In this document: piece after piece, positions 35,142-45,737 of the stretch
Numbering within the stretch: position 1 is the stretch's first letter
How the letters are laid out: each line of letters starts with the position of its first letter
Source of the DNA: Drouetiella hepatica Uher 2000/2452
Lineage (GTDB): Bacteria; Cyanobacteriota; Cyanobacteriia; Elainellales; Elainellaceae
DNA: 64,000 nucleotides
Direction: 5' to 3'
Assembly (NCBI GenBank): GCA_019359505.1
Contig: JAHHHD010000012.1
Location: 62,001 to 126,000 of the forward strand
Translations under genes and position numbers: made by a program
Notes under the pieces: generated by a model
What the model saw: only the letters and a program-made list of their open reading frames with translations
The model's database searches: none
Told to the model about the DNA's origin: nothing

Positions 35142-35195
35142 ATCTTGATGATGAGTTCGGCAGCGCTGAACAAACAAACGTAAAAGAGCGATCGC

Positions 35196-35984
35196 CTATT
35201 CCACCGAAATCTCCTGAGGATCAGGCTGTGATTCGAGTTTTGATTCAGATAGGGAAGGCATACTAGCCTCACCATTCAACGATTCAGCTAAAGTCGGCAA
35301 TTCCGTTCGTTTAGAGAAGCCCCAAGTGAAAATTACGGCGATCGCTGCCACCATCATCCACTCTGGGGGCACAAAATCAGGCTGAATTACCCGTAGAAGC
35401 AGCCGCAAACCCACCAGTGCTACAGTCGTGTATCCGGCATCTTCTAGATGCACAAACTCGCTTAGCCAGCGGATAAATAGCCCTGCCATAAAGCGCAGTG
35501 TGATCACGCCAATGAGTCCGCCTGTGAGAATTAGCCAAGTCTCTTTGGAAATCGCAATCGCCGTGGTGACACTATCCAGCGAAAAAGCCAGATCGGTGAC
35601 AGCAATCATTGGGATAGCTTGCCACAAACTCGCGAATTTTGGCCCATGGTGGGGATGCTGTCCCGATTCATCGCCGTCACTGGAGGTGAAATACTGAAAC
35701 ACTAGCCATAGCAAGTAGGCTGCGCCCAGTAGCTCAAACTGCCAGAATTTGACGACCCAGGTTGCCGTCAAAATTAAGCCCACCCGCAGGAAAAAGGCAA
35801 CGACTAGACCAAGGTTGAGGGCGCGGCTCTGCATCTGCTGGCCTTCCAGCCCTTGGGCGATCGCTGCCAAGGCAATGGCATTATCTGCCGACAAAACAAC
35901 TTCGAGTGCCACCAAAACGGGCAACAATAGCAAGGTATCAGCACCAATATTCGATGAAAAGCTCAAGAGTTGGTCTAGCATCAA
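35196..35984 (-). CDS. TerC family integral membrane protein
   Basis: 262 residues with about seven hydrophobic segments. TerC signatures: LEVVLSADNAIALAAIA near the N terminus and DLAFSLDSVTTAIAIS in the middle, with acidic residues inside membrane helices. A His-rich loop (DESGQHPHHGPK) joins two helices. TerC proteins export or sense metal ions such as manganese; the cyanobacterial and plastid members are tied to thylakoid biogenesis. The substrate here is inferred. The C-terminal tail is polar and acidic. Confidence 0.92.
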   Translation of the reverse strand: MMLDQLLSFSSNIGADTLLLLPVLVALEVVLSADNAIALAAIAQGLEGQQMQSRALNLGLVVAFFLRVGLILTATWVVKFWQFELLGAAYLLWLVFQYFTSSDGDESGQHPHHGPKFASLWQAIPMIAVTDLAFSLDSVTTAIAISKETWLILTGGLIGVITLRFMAGLFIRWLSEFVHLEDAGYTTVALVGLRLLLRVIQPDFVPPEWMMVAAIAVIFTWGFSKRTELPTLAESLNGEASMPSLSESKLESQPDPQEISVE

Positions 35985-36281
35985 TCAAGTACAAAGAGTC
36001 ACGATCGAATCACAAAAATGGACGCTGCTCAGATTTCATATCAGGCATTCGTACTCGCCTGAAGAAGATCAGAGAGGGCGAAATTTTTATCCTCTCACCC
36101 TTCAGCTTAACGTCTAAACTGTCAAGATAGACTGTCAAAAACTGATCGAGGTCTTCTATACTCTTTCAGAGGTGATCCCGGAGGGCAATCATTAAGAGGC
36201 GGCTTGGATTTTTTGCCGCCGACTCGCCCTTTCTCTATCTCTACCCCCATACTGTTCCCTTTACCTACCCCGTGATTTCCC

Positions 36282-37241
36282 TTGTCAGCCCCTTCTTCGC
36301 TCCTCCCTACCCTTCTATCTGAGTTCAAATCTCGTTATCCTATGGGCGCGATCGTTGCTGAACTTTCGACGGTTCATGAGGGTAGCTATGTTGTGCGTGC
36401 CCTAATCCAGATAGGCAACACTTCTTTTGCCAGCGGTATGGCGACCGCGACTGATATTGAATTAGCAGAAGACCAAGCCAAGATCAGAGCTTTACAGGCT
36501 TTTGGGATTGCTGCTAGTTCACCTCAGAGCGCTCCGATCCCTTATCCGGCTTACGAGCCGCTGACCCTGGGTGAAAGCGTTGCAGCTCAGAGTTACTCCC
36601 AGTTCGTCCCATCCCCAGCCTTACTCCCCCTAGATCCGCTACCGCAAGATTCTTCGTCCAAAGTTTTATCGTCTAAAGAAGTGCAGCATCAGGAGGCATT
36701 CAAGGCTGAAGTTGAGGTAAATCCCATGACCGATCCTGCGATCGCTCTCCCCTCCGAGCCTTCTTTAGCTGATTCTCTTCAAAATCTAGCCGAGTTCAAT
36801 TCAATCCCAAGCTTTAATCTAAGCAATCCAGGACTGCCGCCGCTAGAATCGCCGCCAAGCAATCCAGACAGCCCGGAAATAGTGCCTCTACCCGGTCTTG
36901 AATTCGACAATATTTCAGAGCCTGAGCCTCCCCTTAATTCTTCTCCTGAGCCTGAGCTTCCCCCTGCTAAACCTGAAAAGTCCGCCAAGCGAAAAACTGA
37001 ACCCAAGCCGTCTACCGAGGCAACAGATTCTACAGAGGTATCTGAATCAGGCGATCGCTCCAACGAAATTGCCAGAATTGGAGTTGAAATGAAGCGGCTA
37101 AGCTGGACAACTGAGCAAGGACGTGGCTATCTGAAGAGAACCTATGGCAAGCGATCGCGCCAAGAGCTAGACGATATCGAGCTCCTAGATTTCCTGCGGT
37201 TTCTAGAAGCGCAACCCTCGCCATCACAAACTCTTTTCTAG
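36282..37241 (+). CDS. Cyanobacterial protein with Pro-rich centre, function unknown
   Basis: Up to 319 residues. The start is uncertain: TTG at 36282 keeps the segment LLSEFKSRYPMGAIVAELS that looks conserved, while the first ATG is at 36342. The N-terminal domain of about 80 residues (GSYVVRALIQIGNTSFASGM, IELAEDQAKIRALQAFGI) looks like a double-strand RNA-binding-like or similar alpha/beta fold. A long Pro/Ser/Glu-rich linker follows. The C-terminal helical motif (WTTEQGRGYLKRTYGKRSRQ, ELDDIELLDFLRFLE) resembles a Rad52/replication-associated helical tail. No firm assignment. Confidence 0.78.
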   Translation: MSAPSSLLPTLLSEFKSRYPMGAIVAELSTVHEGSYVVRALIQIGNTSFASGMATATDIELAEDQAKIRALQAFGIAASSPQSAPIPYPAYEPLTLGESVAAQSYSQFVPSPALLPLDPLPQDSSSKVLSSKEVQHQEAFKAEVEVNPMTDPAIALPSEPSLADSLQNLAEFNSIPSFNLSNPGLPPLESPPSNPDSPEIVPLPGLEFDNISEPEPPLNSSPEPELPPAKPEKSAKRKTEPKPSTEATDSTEVSESGDRSNEIARIGVEMKRLSWTTEQGRGYLKRTYGKRSRQELDDIELLDFLRFLEAQPSPSQTLF

Positions 37242-37282
37242 TCTTACAGCTTTCTAGTCTTACAGCTTTCTAGTCTTACAGC
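37238..37282. repeat. Three tandem copies of a 16-base word
   Basis: CTAGTCTTACAGCTTT occurs three times in tandem (the last truncated into the terminator stem), starting at the stop codon of the gene ending at 37241. The copies are nearly exact, so the repeat is recent. Confidence 0.7.
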
Positions 37283-37341
37283 AAAAAAGAGCCAGAATTC
37301 AGAGTGCCTTCTGGCTCCTGAATTCTGGCTCTTTTTTGCTG
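37279..37341. terminator. Bidirectional terminator between convergent genes
   Basis: Perfect 24-bp arms (CAGCAAAAAAGAGCCAGAAT... and its complement) with a 15-base loop. The stem holds A6 on one side and T6 on the other. It therefore acts as a terminator for the gene ending at 37241 and for clpP ending at 37379. Confidence 0.85.
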
Positions 37342-37378
37342 CATATCTACATCAGTTTCTAGATGCCTACATCAGCTT

Positions 37379-37990
37379 CTAGCCAATCAGCGCTGCATCA
37401 GGGCGGCTACCCACGGCTCGCTTATCAATCACTTGATCAATCAAGCCATACTCTTTGGCTTCAACCGCAGACATAAAGAAATCACGCTCAGTATCTTGCT
37501 CAATGCGATCGAGGGGTTGGCCAGTGTGATCTGCCAATCGCTCGTTCAGCATTCGCTTGTGATAAAGAATTTCCTTCGCCTGAATCTCAATGTCAGTCGC
37601 CTGACCCTGTGCTCCTCCCGACGGCTGGTGAATCATAATGCGAGAGTGAGGTAGGCTCATGCGCTTACCTTTTGCCCCAGCGCTCAGCAGAAAAGCACCC
37701 ATGCTTGCCGCCAGACCTACACAAATCGTGCAGACCTCAGGACGAATATGATTCATGGTGTCAAAAATGCCCAATCCTGCCATCACCGAGCCACCTGGCG
37801 AGTTGATGTAGAGGTAGATATCTTTCTCTGGATCTTCGGCTTCTAGAAACAGCATTTGCGCCACGATCAGGTTGGCAAGATCAGAGTCAACTTGCTGTCC
37901 CAAAAATACAATTCTTTCTCGGAGTAACCGAGAGTAAATGTCAAATGCTCGCTCGCCGCGACCAGACTGTTCGATAACGGTAGGAATCAT
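37379..37990 (-). CDS. clpP: ATP-dependent Clp protease proteolytic subunit
   Basis: 203 residues; the serine protease core that forms a barrel with ClpC/ClpX. Catalytic triad: Ser96 (GLAASMGAF), His121 ([11 protein letters not shown]) and Asp170 (EQDTERDFF). YINSPGGSV is also present. The first residues fit direct processing to the mature N terminus. Cyanobacteria have several clpP copies and I cannot tell which paralogue this is. Confidence 0.97.
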   Translation of the reverse strand: MIPTVIEQSGRGERAFDIYSRLLRERIVFLGQQVDSDLANLIVAQMLFLEAEDPEKDIYLYINSPGGSVMAGLGIFDTMNHIRPEVCTICVGLAASMGAFLLSAGAKGKRMSLPHSRIMIHQPSGGAQGQATDIEIQAKEILYHKRMLNERLADHTGQPLDRIEQDTERDFFMSAVEAKEYGLIDQVIDKRAVGSRPDAALIG

Positions 37991-38135
37991 GGAACCTTTT
38001 TATGGTGTAGCTTTGTTTATCATTCTAACGATCGCCCGCTCCTAGAGAGATACAGAGTCGGTTATCCGTACTCATAGTCTTGAGCTGTCAAATTTGAAGT
38101 CTAATTTGATGACCATATAGCTCAATGCTGACAAC

Positions 38136-38480
38136 TCACTCAGAATCAGGCAACTCTCCCTCTGGCTCCGTCAATAAATTTGACAAAAAAGACTGTAGCT
38201 TCATCCGGTGAATGTAAGGCCAGCCTCCCTCTGTCTCAATATCCCGCAGAAGCGCATAGAGTGCCTGTCGATTGTCCGGCAGAGACTTCTGGAACAAATC
38301 ATCTCGAATGCCTTGATGCAGAGCCTCCAGAAGCCTCAGTAGAGCCAGCAGCTCTGAACTTTTGCCCTGATAACTTTGGGCAGTCGTATGAACTAATGCA
38401 GCAATCGCGCTCAGATCGGGATGCTCAATCTCCTGACCCATGAATAATTCCTGATGCCCTGTTTCCTCCAACCCACTCAT
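38136..38480 (-). CDS. Small helical protein, function unknown
   Basis: 114 residues, with GAAGGGG upstream of the start. It is helical (AIAALVHTTAQSYQGKSSEL, LLALLRLLEALHQGIRDDLF, ALYALLRDIETEGGWPYIHR) with no membrane segment. The pattern is common in cyanobacteria-only genes; no known motif. Confidence 0.72.
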   Translation of the reverse strand: MSGLEETGHQELFMGQEIEHPDLSAIAALVHTTAQSYQGKSSELLALLRLLEALHQGIRDDLFQKSLPDNRQALYALLRDIETEGGWPYIHRMKLQSFLSNLLTEPEGELPDSE

Positions 38481-38876
38481 ATTTGCCCCTTCCCCAAAGC
38501 TGTAGACTCAACCAGTAAACTCAAACACAAAAACCTGGTTTCTGAAAACCTAATCAAAATTTCTACAGGTTCCGCACCTGTAGCTGCCTACTTAGGCATT
38601 ACTTTAGCTTCAATTTACACAACTTAATAGAATACTAAGATTGCACAAGTGTGCAAAACTCTCGGAGCTGGGGCTGGATTCCTTGCTGTACATAGCGTTA
38701 ATGTTTTATTCATGATTTTTTAGCCTATGGAAGTTAATGAACGGTCAAAATAAAGGCTGCAAGGTCTTGTAAAATTCAGTACTGGAGCCTCAAGGCAAGC
38801 CAAGCCTAGGCAACCAGGGCTTAATACTTATTAATTAAACGGTTTAGGGTTCCATACTAGAGACTAGAGGTTGACC
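38481..38876. other. Upstream region of psbO
   Basis: 396 AT-rich bases between the divergent small gene and psbO. It must carry the strong psbO promoter; TTGTAAAATT near 38773 may be part of it, but I cannot support a box. No ORF. Confidence 0.5.
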
Positions 38877-39707
38877 ATGAGGTATCGTGCTTTAATTGCT
38901 GCCTTGGTAGCAGTATGTTTGGGTTTTTTGACTGCTTGTAGCGATGGCGGTTCAACAACCGCAACTGCTGCGCTCACCTATGAAGACATTAGAGGGACAG
39001 GTTTGGCAAACTCCTGTCCTCAGCTCGATGATGTGGGTCGAGGCTCTATTGCACTCGATCGCGATAAGTCTTACACCATGTCCAGACTCTGCCTGGAGCC
39101 AACTAGCGTCTTTGTTAAGGAAGAGCCGACCAGCAAGCGCCGGGAAGCACAGTACATCCAAGGCAAGGTGATGACGCGCTACACGTCTACGATCGACCAG
39201 GTGAGCGGCAAGCTCAAGGTCGATCCCAATAAAGGCCTGACGTTTGTTGAAGAAGACGGATTTGATTTCCAGGCAGTCACCGTCAAAATGCCCAATGGCG
39301 AACTTGTCCCCTTTCTGTTCACCATCAAGGGTTTAGTCGCTTCCTCGGAGGGAATCGACGGCATCAATACCTCAACTGATTTGGTTGGTGAATTCAGAGT
39401 TCCTTCTTATCGGACGTCCAATTTCCTTGATCCTAAGGGTCGAGGCCTAACTTCAGGCTACGACAATGCCGTAGCGCTCCCTTCTCGTGCAGACGATGAG
39501 GATTTGCTCAAGGAAAACCTGAAGCAATTTGAAACAGGTAGAGGCAAGATTTCTCTTCAGGTTGCCAAGGTAGACAGCACCACGGGTGAAATTGCCGGAA
39601 CGTTTGAAAGCATCCAGCCTTCTGATACAGACATGGGTGGAAAGGCTGCCTTAGACGTGAAGATTCGCGGTTTGTTCTATGCCAGAGTTGATCCTGAGGA
39701 AGTTTAG
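38877..39707 (+). CDS. psbO: Photosystem II manganese-stabilising protein (PsbO)
   Basis: 276 residues from ATG 38877. The lipoprotein signal GFLTAC fits the lipid-anchored precursors of cyanobacterial PsbO. Mature protein features: LTYEDIRGTGLANSCPQLD, YTMSRLCLEPTSVFVKEEP with the paired Cys that form the disulphide, GFDFQAVTVKMPNGELVPF, and DPKGRGLTSGYDNAVALPS. PsbO shields and stabilises the Mn4CaO5 cluster on the thylakoid lumen side. A strong terminator follows. Confidence 0.98.
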   Translation: MRYRALIAALVAVCLGFLTACSDGGSTTATAALTYEDIRGTGLANSCPQLDDVGRGSIALDRDKSYTMSRLCLEPTSVFVKEEPTSKRREAQYIQGKVMTRYTSTIDQVSGKLKVDPNKGLTFVEEDGFDFQAVTVKMPNGELVPFLFTIKGLVASSEGIDGINTSTDLVGEFRVPSYRTSNFLDPKGRGLTSGYDNAVALPSRADDEDLLKENLKQFETGRGKISLQVAKVDSTTGEIAGTFESIQPSDTDMGGKAALDVKIRGLFYARVDPEEV

Positions 39708-39796
39708 GTTGTTAGCGATTTTTTGACTAGATTCTAGACTGAGGTTTTGATTTAGCAAGTTTTTGACTGACTAAGCTCAATTGACCAAGTTTTGGA

Positions 39797-39823
39797 GAGG
39801 GGGGCGATCGCTCCCCTCTTTTT
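39797..39823 (+). terminator. Rho-independent terminator of psbO
   Basis: GAGGGGGGCGATCGC against GCTCCCCTC, followed by TTTTTC, about 90 bases after the stop. The loop-proximal part of the stem is the HIP1 octamer GCGATCGC. Confidence 0.85.
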
Positions 39824-39829
39824 CATAAG

Positions 39830-40424
39830 CCACTTCCTACGGATTCAGAATCTTTGAAAATTCTTTTATGAGGTTAGAGTTTGAGTATTTTGGCATCAGA
39901 TCCGTAAATTTTACGGCTTGAAGCACAATCACTTAATCTAGCATCTGGCAAGAGTTTCAGCGTCTATAGCGCTATTTCTAGCACCTAGAAATTCTGAGGG
40001 TAATGACAAGATCAGATAGCAGGATCAGAAGAGGTTCCGTGAAAATGCCGTTGTTGCAGCTCTGCAAAAAGAATATTTTTGATTTGCAGACCTAAAAGAT
40101 ATTAAATTCATCTCAGAATTCTGGCTCAATACAGAATGCTAAGGGCAAAATTTAAGGCTATCTATTAGGTTGAAATAAACATTGTTGAAGTGCTTTTTTA
40201 GACTGCATTTCAGCTCTAATATTCCCTTCATTGAGTTACTTTAACTTTAGATTGTGGCAGTATCTAACTGTGATGAAGTGTATTTCAGAGAGTAGCAAGC
40301 GCTCTGCATCGGCCTTACGCTAAGTTGGCTTACACTAAGTTGGCTCGCATCAAGCTTGGCTAGTGCCTCAAACTCTATCTTGCACTCAGCATCTACTTGC
40401 AGCTCCGTCTACCTGAGAATCGTC
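39830..40424. other. Long AT-rich intergenic region between psbO and the sigma factor gene
   Basis: About 595 bases with no convincing gene, hairpin or RNA. Near 40320-40347 the word CTAAGTTGGCT is duplicated. The sigma factor leader and promoter should lie in the right part. Confidence 0.5.
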
Positions 40425-41240
40425 ATGCTTACTCCAGTGCCTCAAGAATTGACCGCTCAAGAACTTACCTCAGTTGCCACTGAACTCAAAAGTGAGAGCT
40501 TGCAACTGCTCCGAGAATATTACAACTCGCCCTGTGCCGAGATTCGCAATCAGCTTGTGCAACTTAATTTTGGGCTGGTGAGGAAAGAAGCCCATCATTG
40601 GGTTAACCAATGCACTGAAGGATACGACGATTTGCTGCAAGTCGGCAGCTTGGGATTAATTCGGGCAATCGAGCGGTTTGATATCACCAAGGGACACGCC
40701 TTTAGCTCTTTCGCCATTCCCTACATTCGCGGCGAAATTCAGCACTATCTGCGAGACAAAGGCTCAACGGTGCGGATTCCCCGCCGCTGGCAGGCAATCC
40801 AGCATCAAGCTGCCCTCATTAGTCGCGATCTCCATACCCAGCTCCACCGTCAGCCTACCGATGCAGAAGTGGCGAAGGCTTTAGAAATTTCTGTGGCGGA
40901 ATGGCAGGAGATTAAGCTTGCTCACCGCAATCGCGCTCCGCTGAGCCTGGATGCCCCAATGCATAACGAAGAGGAAGGGGCCGCTTCTCTGGGCGACTTG
41001 GTGCCGGATGTGCAGTATCACAGCTTTCAATTGGCGCAAGAAGATCAGATTCGGTTGCAGCAGTCTCTAGTGCAGCTTGAAAACCGGACGCGCGAGGTGT
41101 TGGAATTTGTCTTTTTACATGATTTGACTCAAAAAGAAACCGCAGAGCGTTTGGGCATCAGCTCTGTCACAGTTTCTCGGCGCGTGAAGAAAGGGTTGAA
41201 ATCCCTGAGAAAGTTGATGGCGGGCGCGGTGACCTGTTAA
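40425..41240 (+). CDS. sigF: Group 3 RNA polymerase sigma factor, SigF type
   Basis: 271 residues from ATG 40425. Regions 2-3-4 of sigma-70 are present: region 2 EGYDDLLQVGSLGLIRAIER and FDITKGHAFSSFAIPYIRGE, IQHYLRDKGSTVRIPRR, and region 4 LTQKETAERLGISSVTVSRR. It lacks region 1 and is the small stress-type sigma of cyanobacteria. In Synechocystis, SigF controls pilus and cell-surface genes; that role is inferred here by relationship. Confidence 0.92.
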   Translation: MLTPVPQELTAQELTSVATELKSESLQLLREYYNSPCAEIRNQLVQLNFGLVRKEAHHWVNQCTEGYDDLLQVGSLGLIRAIERFDITKGHAFSSFAIPYIRGEIQHYLRDKGSTVRIPRRWQAIQHQAALISRDLHTQLHRQPTDAEVAKALEISVAEWQEIKLAHRNRAPLSLDAPMHNEEEGAASLGDLVPDVQYHSFQLAQEDQIRLQQSLVQLENRTREVLEFVFLHDLTQKETAERLGISSVTVSRRVKKGLKSLRKLMAGAVTC

Positions 41241-41302
41241 TGTTCGTCTATGAGCGTTAGTTCCGCAGGTTCGCCCGAAGCGGTTCGGGACTTTCTATCC
41301 CC

Positions 41303-43174
41303 ATGCCAGATGTCCCATCCTTAAGCGATCGCTATCTTACGCTGATTGACCAAATCGTGCAGATGACCCTCAAAGGGCAGATTCGATCTAAAGAGCAGGT
41401 CTTTCAGATGCTTCAAGAGGGTGTGGATGTTGGGACAGGCGAAATCTTTGAGCGGTGCTTGGGCGATCGTCTCACAGTCACTCAGCAGCAGGCAGACAGC
41501 CGCGACGATGAGCTGAAGCAAGCCAAAGCTACCCGCAGCCTCCGAGCGCTTCAGACAATTCGCGGTGAGTGGGAGCGCTGGCAGACCCAAAACCAGGTTG
41601 CTGCCGTCTTGGATACGGCACTCCGGCAAATGGCTACCGCAGACGATCGCCTCAATGTTTTCTTGCGAGTCACCGATCCTAATCTGCCCAAGCCTTTGAA
41701 TCTGGCTCAGCTTCAGCAGCTTGCCAAAGAACTGCGGCATCAGGAGTCTCAGCCCTCAGCGGAGCTACAGCCTGAAGTTCAACAGGAGCTTCAGCAGATT
41801 TCCCAGGGCGTTACGCGGGGTTTGGAGTCTTGGAGTCGTTTAGAAAATCACTTGGTGAGCTGGATCTATGACCAGAGCCAAGGGCAGTTGGGCTTTGGAG
41901 GGGCACCAGGCGATCGCGGGCCCTGGATGGCATGGGCGAAGCAGGCAAACGGTACCCTGAAGTCGCTGTTTCAAGCGCTGGCGCTGGGGCAATCTCCGGT
42001 TGAGTGGGTAAGGCAGCAGAGCGGGTTTGGCTTAAGCGATTTTGTGGAGATCGCGGTCGTGCTTCGCTGTCTGCAACAGGGCTTAGTGAACTGGTTTGAC
42101 AAGCTGGTTTACGATTCTAAGGTGGGCGCAAAGCTGTCTATTTCTACTTTTTTGGGATTTGCTGTCACCTGGTCGCAGCTGGCAAATGGTTTTGGTCAAG
42201 CGGTAATTCCTCGACGCGATCGGCTCGTTAACGGCTGCTTTCAGATGACGCTGCAAATTTTGCGGGTGTTTGCCCAGCGCTCTTACTTTCCGCTGTATGG
42301 CAATATTTTTGCGTCTTTTTCGGGAGAGTATTTGCGAGATGCCTTGAGCTATCTGGACGAGCCGCTGCGCCAGGAAGAGGGGACGCAGGAAAAAGCGCGA
42401 ATTCTTACATTGCTTGGATCTTCGATGCGGGCGCTGGGACAAAGTGAGCGGGCGATCGATCTGCATCAGCAAGCCCTCGACATTGCCCGCACTGCTGCCG
42501 ATACCGCCTGTGAGATTGCTAATTTGAACCATCTGAGCCGTGCCTGTGTCGCCCAGTCTAGCTATGCTGAAGCGATTAATTACAGCCAACGCGCCGTAAT
42601 TCTCAGTCGTCAGAAGGGCGATCGCCTAGGCGAAGCCAATGCATTAGCCAATTTGGGTTACAGCGAAGTATTCCAAGCACAGCAGCTTGAACAAACTGAC
42701 CCCGATCGATTTGAGATGGCAATTGATCGGTTGCAGCAGGGGCTAGAGCTGTCAGAAAAGTTGGGCGATCGTCAGAGTCAGGCACTCTGTCTCAGCAGTT
42801 TGGGCATTGCTCAGATTTTGATAGAAGCGCCCCAAGAGGCGATTGGCTACCTGGAAAAAGGTATTCAATCCGCTCAAGTGTCAGGGGATGTTTACTTACA
42901 GGGACAAAATTTAGCCTACCTGGCTGAAGCCTACTATCGGCTGCAAAATCCACCTCAGGCAGTTCAGATGGCTTGCTTGGGTATGTATTTACTAGAGCAA
43001 ATTGGCTCTGTAAGCTGGCGGCAACCCGCAGGTTTGCTCACCGTCCTGCGCGGACAGTTGGGCAAAGAAGCGTTCGACACTTTGTTGAAGCAGAAGCGAT
43101 CGGAGATTATTGCGGCGATCGGCGTGGATGGCTATGATCACTTACCTGACTTGTTAGAGCTGTACTCTAGCTGA
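41303..43174 (+). CDS. TPR-repeat protein, cyanobacterial
   Basis: 623 residues. The first 300 residues are helical, with a Gln-rich section and no known domain (VTRGLESWSRLENHLVSWIY, GPWMAWAKQANGTLKSLFQA). From about 350, TPR units follow: ARILTLLGSSMRALGQSERA, EIANLNHLSRACVAQSSYAEA, GEANALANLGYSEVFQAQQ, QALCLSSLGIAQILIEAP and GQNLAYLAEAYYRLQNPPQA. A protein-protein interaction scaffold, probably cytoplasmic. The start ATG lies 62 bases after sigF on the same strand. Confidence 0.85.
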   Translation: MPDVPSLSDRYLTLIDQIVQMTLKGQIRSKEQVFQMLQEGVDVGTGEIFERCLGDRLTVTQQQADSRDDELKQAKATRSLRALQTIRGEWERWQTQNQVAAVLDTALRQMATADDRLNVFLRVTDPNLPKPLNLAQLQQLAKELRHQESQPSAELQPEVQQELQQISQGVTRGLESWSRLENHLVSWIYDQSQGQLGFGGAPGDRGPWMAWAKQANGTLKSLFQALALGQSPVEWVRQQSGFGLSDFVEIAVVLRCLQQGLVNWFDKLVYDSKVGAKLSISTFLGFAVTWSQLANGFGQAVIPRRDRLVNGCFQMTLQILRVFAQRSYFPLYGNIFASFSGEYLRDALSYLDEPLRQEEGTQEKARILTLLGSSMRALGQSERAIDLHQQALDIARTAADTACEIANLNHLSRACVAQSSYAEAINYSQRAVILSRQKGDRLGEANALANLGYSEVFQAQQLEQTDPDRFEMAIDRLQQGLELSEKLGDRQSQALCLSSLGIAQILIEAPQEAIGYLEKGIQSAQVSGDVYLQGQNLAYLAEAYYRLQNPPQAVQMACLGMYLLEQIGSVSWRQPAGLLTVLRGQLGKEAFDTLLKQKRSEIIAAIGVDGYDHLPDLLELYSS

Positions 43175-43195
43175 GGCTTGAGGGTTAGCCGAGGG

Positions 43196-45343
43196 CTAGA
43201 CTTTGACGATCGCCCCAAAGTCTGCCAGTATCCGCGCATGGTTTCGCAGTAGCCCCAGCAAGTTGAGGCGATTGCGGCGAATTTCTGGATCGGCATCCAT
43301 CACCATAACGCTTTGCGCTCCATCAAAGAAGTTCTGGATCACAGGTGCAACCTCAATCAGCGCTTCGAGTAGTTTCTGATAGTTGCGCTCTGCCTGGGCG
43401 GCACGAGTTTGGGGCACCAGCTTGACGATCGCCTCATAAAACGCCTGCTCGGAGGGCTGTTGAAACAAGCTAGGACGGACGATCGCCAATGGCTCTAGCT
43501 GCACGGTATCTAGATCACCCTGGGCTGCCAGCCGAGACGCACGATTCACCGTTTCATAGATAGCATCCAAGATTTGATTCTGGCGAATGCTTTGTAGAAA
43601 CTGAGCGCGGTCGCGCACGTCCAGTGGGTTTTGCAAAGCGCGATCGGCATACTCTGGATCGCTGCCTAGCACCGCATTCACCAGGTCGTAATCAATACCT
43701 TGATCTTCTTGAAGTAAAGTCCGCACCCGCTGTAGGAAGAAGTCTCGAAGCTGTTCGTTGAGGGGAACTGTGGCTGCTTTAGGGTAAACTGCCACAAAGT
43801 CAGCAGTAACCTGTGCTAAGAGACGATCGAGGTTAAGCGCCAGATCGGCTGACCAGATGATGTTAAGCACAGCATTGGCAGCACGACGCAGGGCAAATGG
43901 ATCGGAAGATCCGGTAGGCAGCATCCCCAGGCTAAAAATTCCCACCAGCGTATCTAGGCGATCGGCTAGCCCTACCACCTGACCTGTCAAGGTTTGCGGC
44001 AGATCGTCCCCTGCGCCACGGGGCAGGTAATGCTCAAAAATTGCGGTTGCCACTTCGGGAGATTCACCGCTGCTGAGGGCATATTTTTGCCCCATGGTGC
44101 CCTGCAATTCCGGAAACTCGCCCACCATCTGAGTCACGAGATCAGCTTTGCAAAGCAGCGCCGCCCGCTGAATTATCTCCCGCTGAGCGGTGCTGAGCTG
44201 AAGCTGGTCGGCAATGCGATCGCCCACTCTAACAATCCGATCGACCTTTGCCCGTACCGAGCCTAAATCCTCCTGAAATGTGACAGTCTCTAGCCGCGGC
44301 AAGTAGCTTTCTATGGGCTGCTTGCGATCGGCTGCAAAGAAATATTTGCCGTCCGACAGACGCGCCCGGATAACGCGGGCATTTCCAGCGGCAACGATAT
44401 CCGCCTTAGCTGGATCGCCATTAGAAATGGTGATGAAGTAGGGCAAAAGTTCGGAGGAACCTTCTGCCTTAACGACTGGGAAATAGCGTTGATGGCTCTC
44501 CATCTCCATGATCACGACTTCGGACGGTAGCTCCAAAAATTCTGAGTCAAATTTGCCCGTCACGGCAGAGGGAGATTCCACTAAATCACGCACTTCCTGA
44601 AGCAGACTGGGCGTAATCACGGCATAACCGCCCACGCGCTGCGCCGCCGCCTGGGTCTGGCTAACAATTTCAGCTTGTCGAATCTCTGGATCAACTTCGA
44701 TCGAGGCGGCTCTCAAATTCTCTAGATACTCAGAGGCATGGGCGATCGCCAGTGGCTCTGGATGTAAAACGCGATGCCCTTGGGTGAGGCGATCGCTAGT
44801 AACGCTTTCGGAGCCATTGATCAGCGTTAGCGGCAGCACGGCATCATCTAAGAGTGCCACTAGCCAACGAATCGGACGAGGAAACCGTAGGTCGCCATCG
44901 CCCCAGCGCATGAACCGCTTGCCTTCCAAGCCAAAGATCCATTGGGGCACCTGTTCGGTCAAAATATCGGCACTAGGACGACCTGCAATCTTCTGATTGA
45001 CAAAGATGAAATCGCCCTTATCCGTCGATCGCACCTCGAAAGCATCCAACGACACGCCCCGCGATCGGGCAAACCCTTCTGCCGCTTTGGTGGGCTTTCC
45101 GTCTTTAAAGGCGGCTTGAACAGAAGGCCCTTTCACCTCTTCTTCTCGATCGGGCTGTTGCGACGGCAATCCTTTAATGAGTAGCGCTAGTCGTCTGGGC
45201 GTTCCGTAAACCTCAATGGACTCAGGCATAAGGAAAGTTTCGCTCAAGCTGACAGGAATGCGCGATCGCCACTGCCCCAACGCCTCTTCCACAAAGCTTG
45301 CAGGCAGTTCTTCAGTCCCAACTTCCAACAGAAACGTGACCAT
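43196..45343 (-). CDS. glyS: Glycyl-tRNA synthetase beta subunit
   Basis: 715 residues from ATG 45343 ([15 protein letters not shown]), which matches the family start better than the upstream ATG. Forms the alpha2beta2 glycyl-tRNA synthetase with GlyQ, which is not in this window. Family blocks: [76 protein letters not shown] and [11 protein letters not shown]. Convergent with the TPR gene, 21 bases apart. Confidence 0.97.
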   Translation of the reverse strand: MVTFLLEVGTEELPASFVEEALGQWRSRIPVSLSETFLMPESIEVYGTPRRLALLIKGLPSQQPDREEEVKGPSVQAAFKDGKPTKAAEGFARSRGVSLDAFEVRSTDKGDFIFVNQKIAGRPSADILTEQVPQWIFGLEGKRFMRWGDGDLRFPRPIRWLVALLDDAVLPLTLINGSESVTSDRLTQGHRVLHPEPLAIAHASEYLENLRAASIEVDPEIRQAEIVSQTQAAAQRVGGYAVITPSLLQEVRDLVESPSAVTGKFDSEFLELPSEVVIMEMESHQRYFPVVKAEGSSELLPYFITISNGDPAKADIVAAGNARVIRARLSDGKYFFAADRKQPIESYLPRLETVTFQEDLGSVRAKVDRIVRVGDRIADQLQLSTAQREIIQRAALLCKADLVTQMVGEFPELQGTMGQKYALSSGESPEVATAIFEHYLPRGAGDDLPQTLTGQVVGLADRLDTLVGIFSLGMLPTGSSDPFALRRAANAVLNIIWSADLALNLDRLLAQVTADFVAVYPKAATVPLNEQLRDFFLQRVRTLLQEDQGIDYDLVNAVLGSDPEYADRALQNPLDVRDRAQFLQSIRQNQILDAIYETVNRASRLAAQGDLDTVQLEPLAIVRPSLFQQPSEQAFYEAIVKLVPQTRAAQAERNYQKLLEALIEVAPVIQNFFDGAQSVMVMDADPEIRRNRLNLLGLLRNHARILADFGAIVKV

Positions 45344-45737
45344 ACGCACCAGTAATTACATCTAGAGGGTTGAAGAGCGATTGCCGCAGGCACAGTAAGA
45401 CGCTCAGCCTCATTAGTTTACTGGCACATTAATGCTACTGAAAACCCATACGGCAGTGAACTCGGCGATTGTTTCAAACCCGTACAAACCCTGAGTCACG
45501 CAATCGGCTCCATGGGCGCTCCGCATTTCCCTCATTGAGGCTACTCTCTGACAAAAGATAGAGTGGCAGCGCAGGTCAGTAAGGATACAGATTACAGCTC
45601 AGTTACTTCACTGACTCTTTACTGCGATCGGGTGTAAAAAACTACAGGTCATTCGCCATAACTAAGAGAGCAGTTTTAACAAATTCGCTTGACTGCGTCT
45701 GTTATTCCCTTATTCCTCTGTTAATGAAGCTTCAGTC
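45344..45737. other. Divergent intergenic region, nothing specific seen
   Basis: 394 bases between glyS and the aminotransferase gene, holding both promoters. No repeat or hairpin of note. Confidence 0.5.

Noticed and set aside
34979-35275. Minus-strand ORF covering the hairpin MITE next to TerC
   Set aside because: It reads through a repeat and the end of terC in another frame.
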